From: Calliphora vicina
Lineage: Eukaryota > Arthropoda > Insecta > Diptera > Calliphoridae
Direction of reading: 5' to 3'
Length of the DNA stretch: 64,000 nucleotides
Assembly: GCF_958450345.1 (NCBI RefSeq)
Contig: NC_088781.1
Span: 124,136,431-124,200,430 of the forward strand
Below the pieces are notes generated by a model. That model saw nothing but the letters and a program-made list of their open reading frames with translations. It ran no database searches and was not told where the DNA came from. Positions 11,191 to 22,570 of this stretch are shown here, in pieces. The translations under genes were made by a program, and so were the position numbers. Numbering within the stretch: the first letter of the stretch is position 1; each line of letters opens with the position of its first letter.

Positions 11191-12150
11191 ATTTCTGTTG
11201 TATATTCATGAACCCGGACATATGTAGTTATAAGAAGACATATATAATTAAAGCATACTGAACGTTGGATAATATCCTTACAATATCGATAACAAAATGA
11301 TATATTCTTAAAAACCACATTAAAATTAAGTTTTTAAACAATTTTTAATCACGAAGAGAAGCAAACCGAATCAGTCCTATGGATAAGCTTTCAGTAAGTT
11401 TCAAGTTAAAACCTACATAACACTTGCTATCATGTTTAGTCTGACAGTATTTGATCTTATTACATTTGAGTACCCAATAAACTTAAAGAAATAATCTATT
11501 TTTAATTTTCCATTTAAATTTAATTCTAGTTTTCTTTATAACTATATTCTAAATAGCAATTTCTCCCTAAATACTCAACCATGTTTTGCATTCTTTTCTC
11601 AATTTATGCCAAATAAATAGCCATGTTTGTTCTTAATCGCTTCTGCATACAATTTTTTTTTATAATTTTTTTTATATATTTCTGACATGTCATCTTAAAT
11701 GTGAACGTGTTTTAGCACAAAAATTGCATTCTTATTTCTTTTAATGGAATTTTCTTCTTTATTTTTTCATGAAATAAAATTAAGACCATAAACATTTCTC
11801 TTTTACCAAAAAAAAATTCATCTCAAATTACCATAAGGAAAGTAAAGAGTAAAAAACATGCAAAGAATATTAAGTGAAAGTAGACTTTAAATGTTGAAAA
11901 GTCACACACAATTGGTAGCGTAATGCAATTGCTGATGTATGATGTATAAAAAAGGAAAATATTAGAAAATGAGAGAAAATAAAATTAGTCACATAAATTT
12001 AATTGGTATTGAAAAATTTAATAGCATGTAAAATTTAATAGCATGACTTATGTATGTAGAGTGGTTTAAATCTTAATATTCATCACCATATTAATTATTA
12101 TAAGACAATTATGAACGTTCAAGTTATTCCGATTCAGCACATATCAAGCC
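11191..12150. other. No gene seen
   Basis: AT-rich non-coding DNA. No inverted repeats or coding signatures detected. Confidence 0.5.
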
Positions 12151-12154
12151 TTAA

Positions 12155-12532
12155 CACTTTGTGGTTTAGTGGTCACTTTACTAACCACCTTTTCTATAGT
12201 CTTTAAAACATTATTTATTGCCATCTACTGGCATTTTGCTAAATAACTATATTTTTTGAAGTCATCTCTTATGTGCACAAAGCACAGTGTGTTTATTGTT
12301 TGGTCAGAAAATTTAGTCAAAAATATTCGATTTCAAAAAAGCTTATACGAAACGAAAATTTCTATCATAATTATTTTTAATGCCAACCGCCACGGTGGTT
12401 AGTTAACTAACCACTTACAAAAAAAACTTGTAATGGAGTGGTTTTTTATGTTTTGATTTATTTTTTCTTAATTTTTATAAATGCAATTGTTTTGATTTTA
12501 AACTTTTACACAAAAAAGCGTGGCTGAAAGAG
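12155..12532. mobile_element. piggyBac-type MITE with an internal palindrome
   Basis: TTAA at 12151-12154 and 12533-12536 brackets 378 bp. The ends are CACTTTGTGG and, reversed, CTCTTTCAGCCACG, resembling piggyBac ends. At 12395-12414 lies a perfect 20-bp palindrome, GTGGTTAGTTAACTAACCAC, and a related TACTAACCACC stands near the left end. No transposase remains. Confidence 0.7.
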
Positions 12533-12536
12533 TTAA

Positions 12537-13087
12537 GAAAAGCATACTCTATTACATTAATTGTTATATCAAATTATATTCATAATTCCCTTGCAGCTTT
12601 ACTCATGCTCTTTCATTTTAAAGATTTGAATGATATTTATTTGTTTTCTACATTTTTAATTACTACTTGAAAACGAAACTTTATTTGCAGCTTTAAATCT
12701 TGCCGAAAAAAAAACACACAAAAATAATGGAAAACAACTTCTAATGAAGACACGCACCAAACAGCTATAAATTATTGTCTGCCATGCAAGACAACAAGCA
12801 TTGTATCGCAATGGGGGAACGGATATTTAGTTTTTTGAAGTTGTTGATTTCATTGCTGTTGTTTTACCAGTTCGTTCGCTTTGCAATACTTCAGAACGCA
12901 CATTCTAGCAAAACAAGCAAAATCGCTAACAACAAATTAAGAATCGTAAAACAACATGTTTATCATGTATGTTTTTGGAAAAACAATGAAAACATAGTAT
13001 GAAGAGAGGGTATGTATAGATGTGAGAGTATATCCTCACATTCATGGACATAAGTTTTCAGATAAATAAACTAACAAAGTAAAGAAA
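12537..13087. other. No gene seen
   Basis: Non-coding spacer. The 75-codon frame at 12775-13002 has no motif. Confidence 0.45.
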
Positions 13088-13261
13088 TAAAGGGTGTTTT
13101 ATTAAGAGGCGGACAACTTTAAATTGGTAGCTCTGTTTTCTGTGATAGCTAATTTGATAGTTCTCGAATATTTTGAGGGGGATCGTGCGAATGGGGTCGT
13201 TTTCAACGCTAGGTATTTATACCACCTATATACGACCGAAAATATAAAATACAACTGCCAT

Positions 13262-13660
13262 GTATAGGCCGGTGCTTCAAAGACTATGTTGGAGTTTCTC
13301 GACCGCGTACAGGAGAGGGCGAATGTTTGATTATTGGTGACACAAGGATGTCCAACTCTATTTATTCGTTGGAGCACCGACGCAATGTGGACAACATTTC
13401 CCTGTTCTATCGGTACTACAATGAAATTTATTCTGATGAAATTAAGCAACTTATTCCTGATACCCGTAGATCCTTCCATATCCCGCATACTGTTCTGGTC
13501 GATTTGACAGTGGACCGCACAACACACGTGGTAAAGTTCAAATCCAATGTCTACAAACACTACTTCCTCTTTCCTCCCTCCCATAACCTCTTTTCCGAGT
13601 TCCAACACAATGTTTTGCATTAGTAGGGGTCATCCCCTGAGTGCTGGACGAAGAAGACAA
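13262..13660 (+). pseudogene. LINE ORF2 tail, copy 1 (LINE-X)
   Basis: From about 13271 the frame reads ASKTMLEFLDRVQERA. After a short shift it continues as IGDTRMSNSIYSLEHRRN and SLFYRYYNEIYSDEI, then FKSNVYKHYFLFPPSHN. This matches the extreme C-terminus of jockey/CR1-type LINE ORF2 proteins, after the reverse transcriptase. A stop near 13328 and the missing upstream part show it is dead. The same region of the same protein recurs at 15030-15400. Confidence 0.75.
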
Positions 13661-13769
13661 AAAAAATGTTTTCAGGTTAGTTTGGCAAAATTCATCTCGA
13701 AAATCATTGTTCAATTCAACAGGCACATCGGACATTACATTTATTTTATGGTGTTGATAATATTCCATT

Positions 13770-15020
13770 AGAGATATTAATTCGATAAGGTTAGATCACG
13801 TGGGTTGCTCCCAAGTTGGCGAGCTCACGCGGAGGTCTTGTATCCAATAGTGGTACCCTTAAAAGATACTATTACCTTACGCTGAGAATTGATACATAAA
13901 GGAAGAATAGCTTCCCTCCCTAATTTTGTTGACTATGTGATTCTTGCGGTCCCCGTGAGAACCAGCCGGTACTTCTAATAAATCTAATCATATTTACTAG
14001 TGACACATCTCTGAGACAGTCCAGATCATGGAAAAGAGCTCTACCAAGATATTGTAGTCTATTCTCTTGTAAGGCTGGGCAGTCAAGTAGAAAGTGTTGT
14101 ACCGATTCCTCCTCCTCTTCATCCAAACAACTTCTATAATTGTTATAACGTGGGTAACCCATACGTTCCGAAATGTATCCAGTGATTATATCCGTAAGAA
14201 GTCTAATCGGAGTCCTACTAAGAGAGTCCTGGTCCTATCCTCTGTTAGAGTAGGGCAGAGCATTTTGGATATTCTACAAGTGATGATATTTGACCACCTG
14301 AGTTCCAAGGGAGTGTGAATTGTGAAGAGTTACGTCTAGGGACTTGCTTTCCCCGGATGTCCTGGACTCAACTCGAAGTGATGTTGTGTCAGTTGTGCCA
14401 GTGAATTGAAATGACATTTCGATCTAATAATGTTGGATTTAAGAGACTTGATTGATGCAAGGTTGTCCAAGTAGACATATATATTGGAATTTTCGAGATT
14501 CTTCTAGCGTCTGTATCGATGGCTTAGATCTCTGTCTGGGAGACCGTGTTGGTATCGGGTAATCAAAGAGATAACAAAAGGTCTAGTTCATCGGTAAAAA
14601 TTCCCGATCTCGTTCCTCTTTCTGTCTTTGAACCATCAGTGTAGATTTAGATTATCCTAAATGTTCTATCAACATTTGGTGTAGGTACTATTTTAGCCCC
14701 AAGATTGGCCTGCCTATCTATTGTAGGATGGTGCCGTGACCAACGCAATCATGCTTCAGTCCACTCGATTTTTTAAGTCGTAGAACAATTTCAAGGGAAG
14801 TTATATTTGGCATCGTCTGAGATATGAAATTCATAGAGCCAGTAATTGCAAGACATGCTAGTCTTTATACCTTGGTTAAAATAGAAAGATGAGTCTTAAT
14901 ATCCACCAATCTTAACCAAACAAGAGCCCCATAGGTAAAAATAAGTATTATGACCGCGTAGTACATCGATAAACTATGGATCGATTTCGCAATACATTTA
15001 CTCTTAACTCTAACATGAGT
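13770..15020 (-). pseudogene. LINE with RNase H, 3' half (LINE-Y, I/LOA-like)
   Basis: Read from 15020 down, the end of the reverse transcriptase appears as YYAVIILIFTYGALVW. An RNase H domain follows near 14650-14480 with YTDGSKTERG, SGIF and a D-x-NTVSQTEISAI stretch. The tail at 14162-13920 has a CRSC...EEE...V.HFL.DCPAL cysteine/histidine motif and ends at a TGWF motif. RNase H inside a LINE ORF2 points to the I/LOA group. The 3' flank to 13770 is probably its untranslated region. Many frameshifts and stops; the catalytic part of the RT is missing. Confidence 0.75.
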
Positions 15021-15029
15021 CCCGAAAGA

Positions 15030-15400
15030 TGCGGTACTGTGCGCACGGGTACAGGAGAGGGCGAAGGGGATTATCTGTGACAATAGGGTATTCAGCTCTA
15101 GATGTATATCGCAGTGTTGGTTGTGTTTCACTGTTCTACAGATACTACGATGGAATGTGCTCTGCTGAAATTAGCGAACTTGTTCCCGAAACCCATAATC
15201 GATCGCAAATCGCATTATAGGGGAAATTCGTTCTTTATCCTTACAGTCCTTATGGGGAATAAGCTTTATGTTGATGTCTTTCCTGTCACTTTCAATAGAG
15301 AAAAATTCAAGTCAAAAGTCCACAAATACTACTTCTATTCTCACCTAATTTTTGCTTTTGGGAATCATTGTCTCACACTTGATAACAAAATGTCCAACAT
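15030..15400 (+). pseudogene. LINE ORF2 tail, copy 2 (LINE-X)
   Basis: Two overlapping frames give GYRRGRRG (shifted from VQERAK), SVGCVSLFYRYYDGMCSAEI and ELVPETH, then DVFPVTFNREKFKSKVHKYY. This aligns residue for residue with copy 1 at 13262-13660, so the same protein segment is present twice in the same direction on either side of LINE-Y. Both copies have independent lesions. They may be two insertions or one duplicated segment. Confidence 0.75.
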
Positions 15401-15874
15401 CTATTGAATTTTGCATATCTTGCTAGACAATTAATGGAGTTGCCGATGTGAACACTACAACCACATCTGAAACATGCGGTGTCTGAATTTTGAGGAAATC
15501 GTTTTCTCGGCGATATTTTATTACCCAACTCTTCATCAACCCTCACCAACATGCTTTGCGATTGTTTAGTAATTTGTTCGCAAACTTGACAAGCTTCAAT
15601 AACTCTGTTCGTTCCCTTATAGTTTCTTTATTAGCTCGATAGGGGCCCATGAATCGATTATCTTGTGTCACCTATTTCTGTTTTTGTTGCTCCGAATGAA
15701 CATTTTGAAACTTGGTGCCTTAAACTTAAAAGAAATTTGTTAATAGATTCTCCAACAGAGGAGAATATGGCGAAAATATCGATATTGGAATGTGGATCGT
15801 TTTCGATGAAAGCTCCTGGTATATTATGGTGATTGTGCCTCAATTAGAAGTATTGGAGATATGTGGGCCACATC

Positions 15875-16090
15875 GTTCATGTAATTTGACGTCATTCAAT
15901 TATTTTCTCTGGGGATTTGTAAAGTCCCAGGTCTAAGTTGATAAACCAGAAACGATCGAGCACTTGGAAGCGAATTATAGGCGCGTTATTGCCAAAATAC
16001 AATCTGATTTATTCCGAAAGATGTGTGAAAATTGGACCTAAAGATTACGGAATATCCGCAGTGGCCTCATACCAGAAATAATATTAAAAC
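15875..16090 (+). pseudogene. mariner transposase, C-terminal fragment
   Basis: The frame reads RSCNLTSFNYFLWGFVKSQV, a stop, VDKPETIEHLEANYRRVIAK, then RKMCENWT, a stop and RLRNIRSGLIPEII. It fits mariner-family C-termini (LTPxDYFLWG...KPxTIxxL). The third catalytic Asp, expected in LTPxDYFLW, is Asn here, and two stops interrupt the frame. It is the only coding piece that belongs to the outer element ending at 16200. Confidence 0.8.
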
Positions 16091-16202
16091 ATTAGTGCCA
16101 CAAAATTAACTAATTAATAAGACAATTGGGTGGATATTAAAACTGTTTTTCTCTATTTGATTTCAATTTAAAGTTCCCCGCCTCTAAAAAAGACACCCTT
16201 TA

Positions 16203-17114
16203 GTAGGAATTTGAAAAATAAGATGAACTCAAGGGTGACTTTAAAGGAATGTAAGTTTCAATGTATCCTTCGCCTTATGATGGTGGACACATCAATACAT
16301 TTACACATTCCATAGGAGCATCATTCATATAGACTGCAAGTTTATATAAAGTTATAAATCAAACTACTAAAAATTTAAGAGATATAAAAGGGCTGGATAT
16401 ACAATGATAGTTCCATCTTTGAGATGAAATAAAATGGTCAATCCTACAGACAAAATTGTACACATATCACTCAAAAGATTCATAACACAAAAAAAATAAT
16501 TCCGGTTTAAGTTTATTATACATATTAAGCCATTCCTTGTTCCATAATTAACTCTTATCTAAAACTTCGTAAATAACTTTTCTTGGCATATGCAAACACA
16601 TTCCAATTGCTTACAAGTGAAAGTTTCGCTTTTGCCATCTTTCATCTTTCGTTCAAATAAATTTAAATATCACTCTAATGTCAAGTGCAACGATATATAC
16701 ATCTTCATCATAATTTTATACATCACAGACAGCAATAGTGGCAGTATAGCATTTCATAATCACGATGAAGATTAAATTGTTGCTGATGAAAAACACGAAT
16801 GGAAAGCCATTTTGTTGCTACATGACAGAAAATGTTGTGTAAATGTAAAAGCAAACTAATTTTAAGTAAATCATACAAAACATTTTTAGTAAAATATAAA
16901 ACAAAGCATGTCAAAAGATTACAATGAAATAAGTTTTAATATTAATTTAGTTTTTTTTTGTTTAAAACAGAAGCCTAACAATTGCATGGGAAAAAACTTT
17001 AATTAAAAAATGTTTATCTCTGTTGTATTTAAAATTAATTTAATAGTTTTTTGTAATAAAATACACACAATGATTTTGTGATATTTTTGTGAATGTGAAG
17101 CAAAAATTTCAGTT
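16203..17114. other. No gene seen
   Basis: AT-rich non-coding DNA. Short frames at 16590-16775 and 16723-16914 have no motif. Confidence 0.5.
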
Positions 17115-17770
17115 TTCAGATAAAACAAGTAAGAGTGTTTAGAGTAGTGTAGAAAGTGTATAATCTTATATACCCTCTGCAAATATAATACGAGCATCGA
17201 TTGTTATGTGCGTTTTGTATAAAAACTTTTAAGACGATCAACCTATTTGGTTAGTATTATATTTATTGTTACTAGTCAAAGTTCTTTATATATTTTGATT
17301 CAAAAATTGAATGGAGCTTGAACGTTATAAAAGAAAATCATTTGTCATTACTTGTGCTGAAAAATGGATCGTGAACCTCATATTTAAGACCCTAACGGAT
17401 TTTTCAATAGCAAACATTTCTGATCAATAGAGAATATTTTGGAAAATTTGTGCCCTATGCTGCCTTCAAAACACAGACGAGCGAGGGACGGACATAGTTG
17501 GTCTTGGAATTTTATAAGGACCCAGAACATACATACAATGGAATAACAAAGTCAATACAACCCACATCATTTTGGTGGTGGTTATAAAATTAAAAGGTTT
17601 TAAGAAAACCATATCAAAGTCAAAAATATGACACTTGGTACCCATTTTAATATCTAAAATATACTATGATCAAAGTAGAATCTAATAAGGATCCAGAATA
17701 TATAAACTTTTTGTTTCTACTACCAATATTTCGATATGTTACAGACGGAATAACAAACTTAATCTCCATC
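17115..17770 (-). repeat. Family B-like dispersed repeat (variant C)
   Basis: It starts with AACAAGTAAGAGTGTTTAGA, like the reversed end of family B. It includes GACGAGCGAGGGACGGACATA near 17476 and ends with GGATCCAGAATATATAAACT and ACGGAATAACAAACTTAATC. The GGACATA...GGATCCAGAATATA order matches the right flank of the GACA tract at 52961-53010. Here the GACA-like core is short and imperfect. Confidence 0.6.
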
Positions 17771-18103
17771 TCCGTTTAAAATGTACCACACCTTTTTTGT
17801 GCTCTTCAATTCTCTTTTAACAAGAGCCCAATATCTCTTAACTGGCCTTAGCTTCATTCAGTTTGGAGGATTTTCCTCTCTTGGTACAAACACCACATTA
17901 TTGTTCCTGTACCACTCAAGACCTTGCTTACCATAGTCACAGGATGCCAAATCAGGCCAAAAATAAGTGGATACACATTAAAAGGTCTTAAGAATGGAAG
18001 CATCCATTTTTATGAACTTTACTTGATGTAAATTTCGGTATTTATAGAGCCCTTTGTAGCAAATGTTTGGCTTCTTTTGCAGCAACTGCTTATTGCTTGT
18101 CAT

Positions 18104-19306
18104 CAGTGTTGCCAGCTTAGCCTTTTTGAGGCTAAATTTAGCCTTTTTATTTACTCTTTAGCCTCGAAATTTTGGTTTTAGCTTCGTGGCTTTTTTCTAG
18201 CCTTTTCTTAATTTCAAAATAGCCTTTTTTGAAATTAAAAAAGGCTAAAAATTTCGAGACCATTTTCATTTTAATTCATTACTGATTTTCATTTAGCTTT
18301 TCAACATACTCAAGAATTGTGCAGTATTAAAAGAACAAATAACAATTGCCAATATCAAGTGGTTCAAAATGAAATAGAATATTTTATATCTGAAAGCTTA
18401 AATGTCTAGCAAATTCTCTTTCAAGACAAAATTGTTATTACACATTATATTCATCATTATATAATGGACAAGAGCCCCACAAACTCTTGAAGGCTTGTGA
18501 TACTCGATGGCGAGCAATAGCCGTTAAACGTCTTGTGGATCTATGCTTCGAGTTAAAACCCATTTTGTTTTAATTTCGTCAAACCAGCAATTCTAAAAAG
18601 CCAAACTTTTAAGTAATTAATACACTGATTATAATTTGGCGTACCATCTTTTTTTAAAACCAGTATTGCACAAAGTACAAAAAGTAAATAAATCATTTGC
18701 TGTTTTCTGATCTAAAATTCAAGGAATTTGATCCATTATCGTCGCCAATTGAAAATTGTTTAATGTTTTTGACACATTTTTCATACTAGTTTGATGAATG
18801 ACAGATAAAATAAAGAACGTTTTAATTAGTGAAGATTATGACAAAAATAATACGACAAATTAAACTAATTGATCAATTGCGACAAAGATTACCATATGAA
18901 AACTCTACGCCAAATCAATTTTTTCCCGTTGATAATAAAGTAGTAAAACCAAAAAAAATATATTATGTCATATTGATAGTGAAAAATTAAAGTGCTAATA
19001 AAATTACGAAGCTTAAGGCTCAGGGGCAGAATATATTAAACTACAAATGGACAAATATAGAACCAACAATGTCCATTTTCTGACATGGTTAATCTAGTAT
19101 TTAACTTTTTAGTACTTCCTTTAAGTAAAGCAGATGAATTTTATGAACATATTTTCTAATTTTTTATTTATAAATAAATATAAACCTAAATTCTTAATTT
19201 ATAATATTTTAGCTTTTTTTGGCTTTTTTTCTAAAGCGGTTTAGCTTTTTCTGGCCTTTTTTGAAGCCAATATAGCTTCTTTTTTCGACAGCTCCTGGCA
19301 ACACTG
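18104..19306 (+). mobile_element. hAT element 1, 1203 bp, perfect 8-bp target duplication
   Basis: The ends are CAGTGTTGCCAG and, reversed, CAGTGTTGCCAG. CTTGTCAT stands immediately before (18096-18103) and after (19307-19314), an exact 8-bp duplication diagnostic of hAT. Both subterminal regions repeat AGCCTTTTT-type words many times in both orientations, likely transposase binding sites. It interrupts the Tc1 relic between 18095 and 19315. Remains of a transposase are listed separately. Confidence 0.92.
18478..19160 (+). pseudogene. hAT transposase remnants inside hAT element 1
   Basis: At 18480-18560 the plus strand reads HKLLKACDTRWRAIAVKRLV, followed by DLCFELKPI. This fits the conserved LMKAC-TRW-SI...L.ELK segment of hAT transposases. 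Near 19085-19140 the frame MVNLVFNFLVLPLSKADE matches the dimerisation-domain stretch FxLxLLVLPHSNAxxER. Most of the protein between and before is deleted. The catalytic residues were not found. Confidence 0.6.
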
Positions 19307-19437
19307 CTTGTCATACTAAAAACTTTTTTGGAAAATTTTCTGCTTTTTCAGCAAATAATAATATTGACCCGGATGCTGCGAGAAATTTTCCAGAACATGC
19401 GTTTCCTCATCGATTATGCTCAAGGTATATTTATAAA

Positions 19438-20157
19438 CTACACCACCATATTTGGGAGGGTATTATGCTTTTGTGCAGATGTTTGTAACGCACACAAATA
19501 TTAGTCTAACCTCAAAGTATACCGATCTTCGTATCACTTTCTGAGTCCATTAAACGATGACCGTCCGACCGTCTGTCTGGCTGGCCGGCTGTCCATGCAA
19601 ACCTTGTGCGCAGAGTACAGGTCCCAATTTTGCAGATATTTCGATAAAATTAGCTACATACAAATTTTTCGGCTCAAGGACAGAGGCTATTGAAGGATAT
19701 TTCGCCTAGCCCCCATACAAATGTTCTCCCGAAATTGGACTTATCGGTCATAAATGTTTTATTTATATAGCTATCTTCACAGATTTTGCTACAAATAAGT
19801 TTTATATATACAGAATTCATGACACCAAATATTGTTATGATCGGTCCATAATTAGTCATAGCTCCCATATAAGACCAGCTTCCGAAAATCACTTTAACGT
19901 GCATAAATCGCTTAAAAATGTTGGTATACACATAGAACTCAACATACATTTCTTTCATATAGACATAAATCACACGACCTAATTTCATGGTAATCGGTCC
20001 AGAATTGGTCATATGTATCTCCCATATAAGGTCCATTTCGAAAATCTCTCACGAATACAAATTATGGAAATTTTAAAAGAAAAATGATTTTGCTCATTTA
20101 CTTAGTGTAGGGTATCATATGGTCAGGCTTGACCGACCATGCTTTTTTACTTGTTTG
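19438..20157 (+). repeat. Family A dispersed repeat, near complete copy
   Basis: It begins CTACACCACCATATTTGGGA, passes through a GTCC/GTCT/GGCC-rich stretch at 19560-19600 and AAACCTTGTGCGCAGAGTAC, then has a middle part built on GTCCATAATTAGTCATAGCT units. It ends GGCTTGACCGACCATGC and TTACTTGTTT. Other copies are at 26130-26609 plus 30251-30715, 35009-35220, 59667-60360 and 62110-62290. The minus-strand frame at 19674-20036 is a by-product of the repeat. Confidence 0.85.
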
Positions 20158-20332
20158 TTTTTCATCAGTTAGTTCTTCATAAAATTTGACTACAATTTCC
20201 GTGCTCTGTTTTCGGCGTCTAATTTTTTATCAGAGTTCTTGTCAGAAATATTTTGAGCCTTGTTTGTTTTTAAACCTCCAATGGCTTTAACTTTTCGGCT
20301 TTAGAAACATCAAGTGGACCATTCCTTCTACT

Positions 20333-22449
20333 CAGACTTGAGCACTACCAATTACATTTTGTAATTAATTACAGGACCAATTACCAATTACGTGTAATTG
20401 GTAATTGGCAATAACCAATTACCAATTATAAGTAATTTGTAATTGGCAAATGCGAATTACCAATTAAATGTAATTTGTAATTGCTGAATGCCAATTACCA
20501 ATTACATATAATTAGTAGTTGGTTATTGCTAATTACTAATTACATGTAATTGGTATTGGGTTATTGTCAATTACAAATTACATGTAATGGGTAAAAATTA
20601 ATTGAAATTGAAAGTAATTGATAAAATATGTGTAATGATTACTTTTAAAGTATTTGTTACCAACAATGTAATTATTAAATAACTCGTACATTACACAATA
20701 TACAAAAAATAAAAAAAAAATTAATAGAAACCAATTATGTTATTACTAGGGGCCGATTAATATGTAAATGCATGTTTTTTCTCGAACGTCCAAATAAAAT
20801 GTAGACTAAATATCTATTAGAATCGCACATTTTGCTGTAAAATGGCATTGATTTGTTAGTGCATATTTTATTAATAATGCATATTTAGTTATATTTAAGT
20901 TCAAAATGTTTTTAATAAAAATAGAATTTTTTGTCGTCAATGGGCAATATATTTGTCGAATTTGTTATAGAAATAGCTCCAAATGTTGTCGACTAACTTC
21001 TTCATTTCTATAAGCAATTGAAAATTATCATTTCAAAAAATTTCGCTTCAAAAAAGTTTAGAGTTATGTTGTTTCATTACAATTTGCAATTTCAATAGTT
21101 AAGAGATTTCGTTATCGAACGATTTTGTAACTTCATATAGATACAAAGTTTTACCGCAGTCATTTCCCAGCAGTTCTATGAGACTAGTGATTTTACCTAT
21201 AATTTAGGGTGACAGCAAGTTACGTAACTAGCTACGTGACTAGTTATTTTAACACGTGAATGTCCCAAGCAGAGGGTCAATTGATCCATTGTATTACTTA
21301 GAGACGAATGCATTACTTAGATTACTTATTATTACAATTATCTTTACGCTAGATTACATGGGATGCATAAAGTAACTAATTGAGATCTATCTGCGATACA
21401 AATAGCACATACGTGTCAAATGACCCAAAATATATCAATTGGAGTCAGTCAAGTCATCAAACATTAGTCTATAAGGGATAGATTTACTACTTTCTTTACT
21501 GCTTGGTTATTACTTTACAGCTCGATCAAAATATTGATGATTTTAAAAGACAATTTTCTGAAAATAAGTGAATTCACTTTGCGATAAAGCAATAAATCTG
21601 AACAATTTCTGCCGTTTTCGATTTTTTTTAAAACAAAAAAATTTGCTCAATTTGTAATTTTAACTCCGAAACTACTGAGCCCATTAAAACGCAATAAATA
21701 GCGGATTAAAGGTTATGTAACTTTAAACTTTTCTAAGTTTATTTTTGTAATATCGGAATAACCCTTTTTGAGTTATCATAACTTATGTGGAGAAACGTCT
21801 AAAAAATTCACGATTTTACAAAAGAATTAAAAATTTGGACAATAACTACTAGAACCACAATACATCAAAATTGTGTAGTGGTTTAGAAAGCATCTAAATT
21901 TTTTTCGATCCTGTGCTATTGTTGAATTTGAAAAATTACGAACAAAAATATACATTTTATGAAAGCTTAATTCGTTTCCTCTAGGTACTAAAGTACTAGG
22001 ATCTAACCTAAACAGTTTTTTTTTCAAAATAACTCAAAGTTTAGAGGGGGTTTCAAAATCTTTTAAAACGGGTTTAGTATGTCCTCACCTAGGCCTACAA
22101 CCCCCATTAGGCCGATTTTCAAGTTCTGATAAAAAGTGTTATTTTGTAGCAGAGTGTTATTATTTAATGTTGTTTAGAAATTTAGAAAAAAATTTAAATG
22201 TAATTATCTTTCATGTAATTAGAATTACTTTTTTATCAATTACTTGCAATTACTTTACCAATTACTAATTACAGTAATTGGTAATTGATAAAAGCCAATT
22301 ACCAATTACTTGTAATTGTAATTGGTATTTGTTGGTTGCCAATTACAAAATGTAATTGGATTTGTAATTGGCAAATTTCAATTACTAATTGCTAGTAATT
22401 GGTAATTGGTATTTTTCAATTGAAAAGTAATTGGCAACGCCCAAGTCTG
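20333..22449. mobile_element. hAT element 2, 2117 bp, perfect 8-bp target duplication
   Basis: CTTCTACT at 20325-20332 and 22450-22457 borders the element exactly. The ends are CAGACTTGAGC and, reversed, CAGACTTGGGC. About 320 bp at the left and 250 bp at the right are packed with direct and inverted copies of CCAATTAC and GTAATTGG. The interior 20690-22160 holds no transposase that I recognise, but shares a short block with 828-1570. It is a non-autonomous hAT-type element, inserted in the Tc1 relic. Confidence 0.9.
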
Positions 22450-22570
22450 CTTCTACTTAAATCACGTTTTTTTTAACATAATTGCTAAAGGTTTGGAAAT
22501 AGAGCATTCTAGTTTTGACCGTTATAGAAATAATTCATGAAACTACTAAAAGATGTCACTGTGAATATAA

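Larger units (their letters stand above)
13090..16200 (+). mobile_element. mariner element with 37-bp terminal repeats, filled with LINE fragments
   Basis: The left end AAGGGTGTTTTATTAAGAGG matches the right end (reversed, from 16200) AAGGGTGTCTTTTTTAGAGG, and the match continues to 37 bp with 32 identities by eye. TA flanks both sides (13088-13089, 16201-16202). Of the mariner itself only the ends and a C-terminal transposase piece remain. The interior holds three LINE segments, described separately. At 3.1 kb it is more than twice the usual mariner length. Confidence 0.85.
17785..22570 (-). pseudogene. Tc1-like transposase relic split by three insertions
   Basis: Four minus-strand pieces join into one protein order. 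At 22458-22570 a possible N-terminal piece. At 20158-20324 NGPLDVSKAEKLKPLEV up to an ARKLYEELTDEK-like end. At 19315-19437 LSIIDEETHVLENFSQHPGQ, where the Asp in DEETHV fits the first catalytic residue. At 17785-18095 a WPDLAS-CDYGK-LEWYRNNNVVFV region and an NPPN...LRP-KRYWALVKREL end. These are signatures of an IS630-Tc1 group also seen at 55420-56010. The gaps are filled exactly by hAT 1, a family A copy and hAT 2. Stops and shifts occur in every piece. Confidence 0.75.

Noticed and set aside
13102..13620. 172-codon minus-strand frame as a gene
   Set aside because: It runs antisense over the LINE-X tail and the mariner end. The plus strand explains the sequence and the peptide has no motif.
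19674..20036. 120-codon minus-strand frame in family A
   Set aside because: Similar frames occur in other family A fragments (26382-26564, 35008-35196) with stops at different places, and the repeat shows no codon-level conservation. I treat it as a by-product.
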